From contig CAZSHG010000012.1 of the NCBI GenBank assembly GCA_964606695.1, positions 4,770-68,769 on the forward strand: 64,000 nt of DNA. The letters are read 5' to 3'. A program made the translations under genes and the position numbers. The notes below the pieces were generated by a model. The model was not told the DNA's origin and did no database searches. It worked only from the letters and a program-made list of their open reading frames with translations. Below, one piece after another: positions 26,890 through 35,269 of this stretch. Position 1 is the stretch's first letter, and each line of letters begins with the position of its first letter. The stretch comes from CAZSHG01 sp964606695 [NCBI: uncultured bacterium]. Its GTDB lineage: Bacteria > UBP14 > UBA6098.

Positions 26890-28640
26890 ATACCTGGAAG
26901 GAGAAAATATCCAGTTCAGATCCCCGGAACAGGGAAGGTTATATAAAACTGCTTTTTCTCTCCAACGTAGTCGGTATTCTGGCGGCAGTCGCGGCAATAG
27001 TGCTTCGCGCTACGATAGGATTCGCGCACAACGCCCTCTTTCTTGGGGAATTTTCTTTTACCAACGATCCAACGGCCTATATTGTTACAAACCGCGGCTA
27101 TTATGTCGTGTTGCTTCCCATGATTGGGTTCTTGCTGACGGCGCTTCTGGGTAAGATAGCCCCGGAAACACGAAGCGCCGGAATCCCCGAGGTAATGGAA
27201 GCTATTATGAAAGACGGGGGTAAGATCCGGCCTCGAGTTGCGCCGATAAAAGCGATCGCATCGGGTTTGACTATTGGTTCGGGCGGATCGGCCGGACGCG
27301 AAGGCCCGATCGTCCAGACGGCCGCAAGTTTGGCGTCCTCGGTGGGGCAGTTGTTCAAACTCCCGGCTTCCGATATGATAGTCCTCGTTAGTTGCGGTGC
27401 CGCGGGCGGGATAGCGGCTACATTCAACGCCCCGATTGCAGGCGCTCTCTTCGCAATCGAGCTTCTCCTTCCGCAACTTACGACCCTCAATGTGTTGCCC
27501 CTGTTTATGTCCACCGCCATCGCCGCCTTCATAGGGAGAAGCGTGCTGGGCAACAGCCCTTCTTTTAATATCCCCAGTTTCCACCTTCAATCGGGCTGGG
27601 AACTGATTTTTTACGCCGTTCTTGGAGTTGTATCGGCTATAGCCGCGGGAATTTTCGTGAAAACACTCGGCAGGTTCGATAGATTCTTCAACAGGGATAA
27701 ATTCCCATCTTTCCTCAAACCGATTTCGGCCGGATTGCTCGTCGGTATAATTGGCCTGTGTTTCTGGGTTTTCTCCCCAACGGGACAATTCCATGTATTT
27801 GGTGTAGGCTACGATACGCTGTCCGATATTTTTCTGGGCGCGAGACTGCCTCTGGGAGTTCTCCTTACGCTCGTTATCGCCAAGATAGCCGTAACTTCAC
27901 TTACGATAGGCTCGGGCGGTTCGGGCGGGATTTTTGCGCCGTCGCTCTTTATTGGAGGAACAGTGGGGGCGGCGTTTGGAGTGATTGTTAACAGAATATG
28001 CCCCGCGGTAACCGCGGAACCCGCCGCATACGCCCTGGTAGGAATGGCCGCCGTCACAGCCGGAACTACACGCGCGACACTCGCGGCCATAGTTATAATT
28101 TTCGAAATGACTCTGAACTACTCGATTATCCTGCCGCTCATGTTAGCCTCGGTTATCGCAGACGTAATCTTCTTTAAGGTATTCCACGAAAGCATTTACG
28201 ACATGAAACTCCAGCCCAAAGGGATTCATGTCGATCTTGGGAGGAGTCTCGACTTGTCGAGGTTAATTCCCGCCGGCGAGGTTATGTCCACTCCGGTAAT
28301 TGTCCTCGATTGGGATGAGACTTTACAGAGCGCCCTGCAAAGGTTCCGCGTCGATAAAATCCATTATTACCCGATTGTCAAAGATAATTTCCCCACGAAA
28401 ATAATCGACCTCGGACGAGTCGATTACACTGTTCCGAAAGACACCCCAGTTCACGAGATAACCGATACCGAACCGATTCTGGTCGAGCCTAAAACACTCC
28501 TATACGATGTCATCGAACAGATGGACGACAGAGATCAGGGCGTCGCACTCGTTATAGAAAATAATAGACTTGTGGGAATAATTACACGTCGCGATATTAT
28601 GCAGGGAATCGCCAGAAAACGCAATCTTCTCTTTACATAA
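26886..28640 (+). CDS. ClC-family chloride channel or H+/Cl- antiporter with CBS pair
   Basis: The 584-residue protein has the ClC membrane domain (about residues 1-440) and a C-terminal pair of CBS domains (about 455-580, EVMSTPVIVLDWDETLQ and DRDQGVALVIENNRLVGIITRRDIMQG). The three anion-pathway motifs are seen: SAGIPEVMEAI (family GSGIP, with Ser shifted by one), AGREGPIVQ with the gating glutamate, and GSGGIFAPSLFIGG. CBS pairs usually bind adenosine nucleotides and tune gating. It is co-translated with the PAP2 gene through a 4-base overlap. Whether it is a channel or antiporter cannot be decided by eye. Confidence 0.96.
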   Translation: MNTWKEKISSSDPRNREGYIKLLFLSNVVGILAAVAAIVLRATIGFAHNALFLGEFSFTNDPTAYIVTNRGYYVVLLPMIGFLLTALLGKIAPETRSAGIPEVMEAIMKDGGKIRPRVAPIKAIASGLTIGSGGSAGREGPIVQTAASLASSVGQLFKLPASDMIVLVSCGAAGGIAATFNAPIAGALFAIELLLPQLTTLNVLPLFMSTAIAAFIGRSVLGNSPSFNIPSFHLQSGWELIFYAVLGVVSAIAAGIFVKTLGRFDRFFNRDKFPSFLKPISAGLLVGIIGLCFWVFSPTGQFHVFGVGYDTLSDIFLGARLPLGVLLTLVIAKIAVTSLTIGSGGSGGIFAPSLFIGGTVGAAFGVIVNRICPAVTAEPAAYALVGMAAVTAGTTRATLAAIVIIFEMTLNYSIILPLMLASVIADVIFFKVFHESIYDMKLQPKGIHVDLGRSLDLSRLIPAGEVMSTPVIVLDWDETLQSALQRFRVDKIHYYPIVKDNFPTKIIDLGRVDYTVPKDTPVHEITDTEPILVEPKTLLYDVIEQMDDRDQGVALVIENNRLVGIITRRDIMQGIARKRNLLFT

Positions 28641-28648
28641 CAGCCCCG

Positions 28649-29014
28649 CTAAAACCTGAGTCGGTCTTTATTCGTCACTGAGCCAATCATATAAAGGATG
28701 ATGGTTATTACGAATAGAGCTACAATCGGCCCGCCGATTTTCCAGAAACCTCCGCCGTGAGCCATATACCATTGCCCAAGCTCTCTAAGCCCCTGAATCA
28801 AGAACGAAGCCACGAAGCTTATCAATAAATACTTGAGAATATGCCTGCCCACCGGCTCGAATGCGAGGATACCGGTGAGGATAATCAGGATGTCAATAAT
28901 GAAATGATGTATTTTGGGATGAACATTCCCGCTGATGAGAACCTCAATAACGCCCACCCAGAAAGCGGCTATTACGAACTGAAGCCAGTAGATATGTATT
29001 TTTCTTCTTGCCAT
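28649..29014 (-). CDS. Small integral membrane protein of unknown function
   Basis: This 121-residue protein has three to four predicted membrane segments (about 10-30, 38-52, 60-78 and 95-112) separated by short loops, and a charged C-terminus (TNKDRLRF). I do not recognise the family. The ATG at 29014 overlaps the dnaJ stop by one base (TGATG), so it is translated with the heat-shock operon and probably expressed with it. That coupling and the clean membrane profile support a real gene. It converges with the ClC gene, 8 bp away. Confidence 0.7.
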   Translation of the reverse strand: MARRKIHIYWLQFVIAAFWVGVIEVLISGNVHPKIHHFIIDILIILTGILAFEPVGRHILKYLLISFVASFLIQGLRELGQWYMAHGGGFWKIGGPIVALFVITIILYMIGSVTNKDRLRF

Positions 29015-30129
29015 CACTCGAAAAGGTGTTTGATGCGTTCGAAGAATCCTTCGCGGTCATTCTCGTTAGAATGTTCGCCCTCGAATTCTTTCAATTTTTC
29101 GAAGATCTGTTTCTCTTCGCGGGACAATTTTCGCGGCGTCCTGACATAAGCCGTTACGATCATATCGCCGTATCCGCCGTCGAGGTAAGGCATACCTTTC
29201 TTCTTTAGCCTGAATGACGTCCCAAATTGAGTTCCAGGCGGGATTTTGAGTTTCGCGGTTTTTCCATCGATTGTCGGCACCTCGATATCGTCGCCAAGCG
29301 CCGCCGTTGAAAAGCCTATAGGAAGATCGTAAAAAAGGTCCGCGCCCTTTCGCCTGAAAGTCTTGTGTTTCTTGGTCCTGATATATACGACCAGATCGCC
29401 GGGCGGGCCTCCCGAAATCCCGGCGTTACCCTTGCCGGGGACAATACGATAATTGCCGCTGTCCGCGCCCGCGGGAATCTCGACATCGAGTTTCTCCTCG
29501 ACCTGGATTCGTCCCGTGCCGCCGCAGTTTTCGCAACTCTGATCGGTTATCTTGCCCGTCCCGTGGCAATCGGGGCAACTGGCGACCTGCGTGAAACTTC
29601 CCAGTAGAGTTGATCTCATCACATGTCTAACACCTCGACCATGGCATGCCGGGCAGGTTCGAACGTCCGCGGAAGGGGGAGTTCCCGTGCCATTGCATTC
29701 ATCGCAGGTTCCCATACGATAGTATTTAACCTCGCGTGTTGCCCCGGAGTAGAGTTCTTCCAACGTGAATTCAAGCTCTGACTGAATATTCTTGCCTTTA
29801 ATCCGGCGGTTCCCGCGCCGCCCCATGGATGAACCCGTAATAACTTCCGTGAAAAGTCTCATAGCTTCCGACAGGCCGAAATCCATGAAATCGAAGCCCA
29901 TACCTCCTCTGCTGTTCACGGAACCGAACATATCGTATTGTTGCCGCTTTTCCGGGTCAGATAGAATCGCATAAGCCTCCGAGACCTCTTTGAAACGGAC
30001 TTCTGCCGTGGAATCGTCCGGGTTCGCGTCTGGATGGTATTGTTTGGCCTTCACGCGATAGGCGCGTTTGATTTCCTCGGCACTCGCCTGCCGGGAGACT
30101 TCGAGTATTTCGTATGGATCTATCTTCAA
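29014..30129 (-). CDS. dnaJ: Chaperone DnaJ
   Basis: The 371-residue protein has the full class A layout. The J domain (1-70) has the HPD motif in YHPDANPDD and YEILEVSR at its start. A Gly/Phe-rich linker (GGMGFDFMDFG) follows. Four CxxCxGxG zinc repeats are seen (CDECNGTG, CPACHGRG, CPDCHGTG, CENCGGTG). The client-binding C-terminal domains carry DLVVYIRTKKHKTFRRKG and MPYLDGGYGD. DnaJ delivers unfolded clients to DnaK and stimulates its ATPase. It overlaps grpE by 4 bases. No dnaK gene lies in the window. Confidence 0.98.
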   Translation of the reverse strand: MKIDPYEILEVSRQASAEEIKRAYRVKAKQYHPDANPDDSTAEVRFKEVSEAYAILSDPEKRQQYDMFGSVNSRGGMGFDFMDFGLSEAMRLFTEVITGSSMGRRGNRRIKGKNIQSELEFTLEELYSGATREVKYYRMGTCDECNGTGTPPSADVRTCPACHGRGVRHVMRSTLLGSFTQVASCPDCHGTGKITDQSCENCGGTGRIQVEEKLDVEIPAGADSGNYRIVPGKGNAGISGGPPGDLVVYIRTKKHKTFRRKGADLFYDLPIGFSTAALGDDIEVPTIDGKTAKLKIPPGTQFGTSFRLKKKGMPYLDGGYGDMIVTAYVRTPRKLSREEKQIFEKLKEFEGEHSNENDREGFFERIKHLFE

Positions 30130-30668
30130 GATTCTTCGTCTTGCGTTTTACCGACGATAACCCTCGCGGGGCGAACCAAACGGTCGCCGCGTTTATATCC
30201 CTTCTGGATTACCTCAACTACCTTTTCATCCTCTTCGCAGGGAATTACGCTCACAGCCTCGTGGACGTTGGGATCGAAACATTCCCCAACAGGGCAGATT
30301 TCGATTATCTTTTCCGCCTCGAGCAGGTCCTGAAGTTGTTTGTATATCAACTCCACGCCCTCGATTACCGTTTCCTTATCGACCTCGTCTTTCATCGATT
30401 CCAGCGCCCTTTCGAAATTGTCCAGAATACTGAGAACTCTATGTAGGAGCGCATCCTGTGCCGCACTAACCATCTCGTCGAATATTCGATTTTGGCGCTT
30501 CTTATAATTATCGAATTCCGCGGCGAGGCGAAGATACTTATCCTTGTATTCCTCCGCTTCTTTTCGATATTCCTCGATTTCTGCGAGAATGTTGTCATCT
30601 TCTACACCCTCTGTTTCACGGATTTCCGGATCGGGTTCAGCCTTTTTCCTATTCTCTTTTCTATCCAA
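30126..30668 (-). CDS. grpE: Nucleotide exchange factor GrpE
   Basis: The 180-residue protein starts with an acidic, disordered region and a long coiled coil (about 30-90, with LRLAAEFDNYKKR). It ends in the GrpE beta domain (about 125-175, GECFDPNVHEAV and GYKRGDRLVRPARVIVG). GrpE releases ADP from DnaK. Translation begins at TTG (30668), fixed by a strong GGAGG site 5-6 bases upstream; no in-frame ATG lies nearby. The stop overlaps the dnaJ start by 4 bases, and hrcA ends 14 bp upstream, so the order is hrcA-grpE-dnaJ. Confidence 0.97.
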   Translation of the reverse strand: MDRKENRKKAEPDPEIRETEGVEDDNILAEIEEYRKEAEEYKDKYLRLAAEFDNYKKRQNRIFDEMVSAAQDALLHRVLSILDNFERALESMKDEVDKETVIEGVELIYKQLQDLLEAEKIIEICPVGECFDPNVHEAVSVIPCEEDEKVVEVIQKGYKRGDRLVRPARVIVGKTQDEES

Positions 30669-30682
30669 AGTTACCTCCAGTT

Positions 30683-31693
30683 TTAACCGAATGCCTTACT
30701 CAGTGATTTACACGCGTATGACAGAACACTTATTGTCCGCGAATAGTCCATCCTGGGCGGCCCCACTATACTTGCCACGCCGCAATCGTCGCCGATGTCA
30801 TATCTGCCGCAGACTATGGCGACGCCGTCTATCGCCCTGCTAATACGAACTCCCGATAGCGTCCCCGGGCCGAGAACGGATACCGCATTCACAAGGTCCG
30901 AGGGATACTCGATAAGGTTCATTACCGACCGTAGGCGTTCGTGGTCTTTGAATTCCGGTTGATCGAGCAGTTCGATAGTGCCGTGATAATGAAGCCTTTC
31001 GCCCAGAGCGTATCTGAAAATACCGTCAGCTAAATCCACGAGGTTCATAATGAAAGAATCCCGCAGGGCGAGAACGTCTTCGAGCCTGTCCCGAATCGTT
31101 TGTCTAATTTCTCCAAGTGTTAGTCCCGCCAGTCGCTCGTTTATTAGCGAAACGACATGTCTGAATCTTCTTCTGTCGATTTCTCGGTCAACGTCCAGGA
31201 CGAGGCTCCGCGATACTCCGTTTGTCATTGTTATTATCAGAGCGACTCGTCCAGCGCCTAAATAATGCGCATCGATGTTGTATAATCTGAAATCGCCGCC
31301 GACGGGCGAGACGATAATTCCAAGCTGGTGAGTTAGCTTTGCCAGCACTCGCGCCATGCTCTCCAACGTCTCGAAGAAATCCCTGCCGCCCCTTTCAATA
31401 ATCGAATTAATAACGTCAATTTCGCCTTCGGCAAGGGCGGGTATTTCCATTAAATTATCGACGTAAAACCTGTAGCCGCTGTCCGTAGGCACTCTGCCGG
31501 CACTTGTATGCGGTTTTCTAACGAGACTGATTTCCTCCAGTCTCGCCAGAATATTACGCACCGTAGCCGACGATAATCGAACCGGAATCAATCTCGCAAT
31601 CGTAGAACTGCCGACAGGAGTTGCCGTTCTTATGTGCTCTTCCACGAGAGCCTTCAGGACAAATTCCTGCCTATTTGTGATTTCGATTCTCAT
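30683..31693 (-). CDS. hrcA: Heat-inducible transcription repressor HrcA
   Basis: HrcA binds the CIRCE operator and represses chaperone genes; GroEL helps it fold. The N-terminal winged helix is clear: ITNRQEFVLKALVEEHI, ATPVGSSTIA and LSSATVRNILARLEE, with HTSAGRVPTDSGYRFYV after it. The GAF-like domain and the C-terminal IDGVAIVCG and GPPRMDYSRTISVLSY follow. The ATG at 31693 matches the family start (MRIEITNRQ). It has no clear Shine-Dalgarno and lies 11 bases after the terminator that follows groEL, leaving no room for its own promoter unless that lies inside groEL. Expression may depend on read-through from groESL. Confidence 0.97.
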   Translation of the reverse strand: MRIEITNRQEFVLKALVEEHIRTATPVGSSTIARLIPVRLSSATVRNILARLEEISLVRKPHTSAGRVPTDSGYRFYVDNLMEIPALAEGEIDVINSIIERGGRDFFETLESMARVLAKLTHQLGIIVSPVGGDFRLYNIDAHYLGAGRVALIITMTNGVSRSLVLDVDREIDRRRFRHVVSLINERLAGLTLGEIRQTIRDRLEDVLALRDSFIMNLVDLADGIFRYALGERLHYHGTIELLDQPEFKDHERLRSVMNLIEYPSDLVNAVSVLGPGTLSGVRISRAIDGVAIVCGRYDIGDDCGVASIVGPPRMDYSRTISVLSYACKSLSKAFG

Positions 31694-31703
31694 AAATAAA
31701 ATC

Positions 31704-31728
31704 AAAAAGGGGGGAAGCCCCCCCCTTT
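31704..31728 (-). terminator. Intrinsic terminator after groEL, directly before hrcA
   Basis: On the minus strand a G6 arm (within 31718-31725) pairs with a C6 arm (31709-31714) over a 4-nt loop, followed by TTTTT. It begins 9 bases after the groEL stop and ends 11 bases before the hrcA ATG. It should end most groESL transcripts and leave only read-through for hrcA-grpE-dnaJ. Confidence 0.75.
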
Positions 31729-31736
31729 ATCGAGGA

Positions 31737-33670
<1,934 letters not shown>

Positions 33671-33731
33671 CTTTCCTCCTTCGTTTTGCTTTTTGCGTTA
33701 GTTATTGGTTATCAATAAGTTACAAGTTAGC

Positions 33732-33758
33732 TTAGCACTCTCACAAGACGAGTGCCAA
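33732..33758 (-). promoter_or_regulatory. CIRCE operator for HrcA
   Basis: TTAGCACTC (33732-33740), a 9-bp spacer and GAGTGCCAA (33750-33758) match the consensus TTAGCACTC-N9-GAGTGCTAA at 17 of 18 arm positions. It lies in the groES leader. HrcA, encoded just downstream of groEL, is the expected ligand. Confidence 0.96.
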
Positions 33759-33797
33759 AAATCGGGTTCAATATATATACGTTCCCGATTTTCGCAA
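33758..33797 (-). promoter_or_regulatory. groES promoter framed by a second palindrome
   Basis: On the minus strand TTGCGA (33792-33797) and TATATT (33770-33775) with a 16-bp spacer place the transcription start next to CIRCE. A separate perfect 9-bp inverted repeat, AAAATCGGG (33758-33766) and CCCGATTTT (33784-33792), brackets the -10 box. It could be a second operator or a DNA-bending site. Confidence 0.5.
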
Positions 33798-33953
33798 GGT
33801 TTTATTTATTTTTTTTTATTTGTCAAAGACGATAACCTTCGCTACGGTTTTGTCGCCACCTTTCGGAGAACCTTAATTAAGAAGATAGCCCGTAACAAAC
33901 AAAACCCTTGATTTTAGGCGCTATTACATATAATTTGGCAGTGCGGTTAAATT

Positions 33954-35201
33954 ATGAAATCTAAGCTTAGATATTATCTTTTTTCAACTTTATTTATACT
34001 CTCCGCGGTGGCCTTCTTCTCTGGTGCCGATTGGACGGAGGTCACGGCGAATCCTTACGCCCTGATTTTTTTCATAGCGCTTTTCCTCGGAAGCACTTTC
34101 CTGCATATCGATATTGGCCAGAATAACCTGTTGACCCTGAACGACGCCGTAGGATTCGCGGCACTACTCTCTTTCGGTCCGACGTTCGGGGCGGCCGTAT
34201 TTACGGTAGGGATGATATTCCATATATTATACCAGCGCAGGAAGGTGTTCCGAAGGATAGTCTTCCTTTCGGTGGGCATTACCGAGTTCTACATCACAGG
34301 CTGGGTATATTTCGACGTCCTCGGCGGAACGCGCGGCGTAAGCGGCGGCTGGCGAGATGTTTTATATGCATTGATTGCCGGAATTGTCCTCTGGCTTACG
34401 GACAGGGTTTGCGCTTTCGCTATCCTCGAATCCGCCGGTATCGAGAGGATATCCAGATTCTTCAATAAACTCAAACCCTTTGCGATGAGTTTGCCCCCTC
34501 TTTATATCTGGGGAACGGCGCTGGCTTTCGTTTTCAAGAATTCGGGTTACGTTTTCGCGGTGATTTTCATTATTCCGCTTTTACTTATATACGCTTATTT
34601 CCGAAGCCAGAAAGCTTATCAGGACGCGCTTCATGAGGCGATCTTCTCCCTGGCTAAGACCATCGACGCCCGCGACGCATACACCGCCGAGCATTCGGAA
34701 TCCGTCGCGAAAAACGCCAGACAAATCGCCCGGAAAATAGGCATATCGGAAGAGGAAGCCAATACGATTTACAACATATCGCTACTTCACGATATCGGTA
34801 AAGTGGGTATCCGGGATAATATCCTCCTTAAAAAAGGCCCTCTCGACGACGAGGAATGGAAGCTGATGCGTAACCATACCGTAATCGGCGCTGAATTAGT
34901 AGCCGATTTGAGGTTTCTCCCCGGATCCGCCGATGCTATTCGCTATCATCATGAGCGCTGGGACGGCAAGGGTTATCCTGAGGGATTAACCGGGGAAAAT
35001 ATACCGTTGTGGGCGAGAATAATTGCTATTTGCGACGCATGGGATGCCATGCGAACCGACAGACCGTATCGAAAAGCCCTTTCCGTGGAACGCGCTATGG
35101 ACGAAATTAAGAAGGGAAGTGGGACGCAATTCGATCCTTCATTAGTCGATACCGCTCTGGCGGTTTTCCTCGAAGAAAAGAAAGAACCGAAAGAAGAATA
35201 G
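33954..35201 (+). CDS. Membrane-bound HD-GYP domain protein (cyclic-di-GMP phosphodiesterase)
   Basis: Residues 1-205 hold about six membrane helices, including a DIGQNNLLTLNDAVGFAALLSFGP segment of a sensory membrane domain. A short linker leads to a complete HD-GYP domain (about 225-400): HSESVAKNARQIARKIG, the metal-binding HDIGKVGI at His279-Asp280, NHTVIGAEL, HHERWDGKGYP with the GYP motif, and IAICDAWDAMRTDRPYR. The family hydrolyses cyclic-di-GMP to GMP, so this links an envelope signal to second-messenger levels. No GGDEF gene is in the window. It is transcribed away from groES and ends at a shared terminator. Confidence 0.94.
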   Translation: MKSKLRYYLFSTLFILSAVAFFSGADWTEVTANPYALIFFIALFLGSTFLHIDIGQNNLLTLNDAVGFAALLSFGPTFGAAVFTVGMIFHILYQRRKVFRRIVFLSVGITEFYITGWVYFDVLGGTRGVSGGWRDVLYALIAGIVLWLTDRVCAFAILESAGIERISRFFNKLKPFAMSLPPLYIWGTALAFVFKNSGYVFAVIFIIPLLLIYAYFRSQKAYQDALHEAIFSLAKTIDARDAYTAEHSESVAKNARQIARKIGISEEEANTIYNISLLHDIGKVGIRDNILLKKGPLDDEEWKLMRNHTVIGAELVADLRFLPGSADAIRYHHERWDGKGYPEGLTGENIPLWARIIAICDAWDAMRTDRPYRKALSVERAMDEIKKGSGTQFDPSLVDTALAVFLEEKKEPKEE

Positions 35202-35220
35202 ACTTGCTATCATATAAGCC

Positions 35221-35252
35221 AAAAAGGCGGCCCTAAAGCCGCCTTTTCTTTT
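35221..35252. terminator. Bidirectional terminator between the HD-GYP gene and the OmpA-like gene
   Basis: A stem of AAAAGGCGGC and GCCGCCTTTT with loop CCTAAA is followed by CTTTT on the plus strand and preceded by an A-run that becomes the T-tract on the minus strand. It lies 19 bases after the HD-GYP stop and 17 bases past the end of the converging gene. Confidence 0.85.
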
Positions 35253-35269
35253 GCTATATGCCGTAGTGG

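Noticed and set aside
33930-33953. TGGCAGTGCGG as a sigma-54 promoter for the HD-GYP gene
   Set aside because: The GC element at -12 is missing and the start codon would follow immediately.
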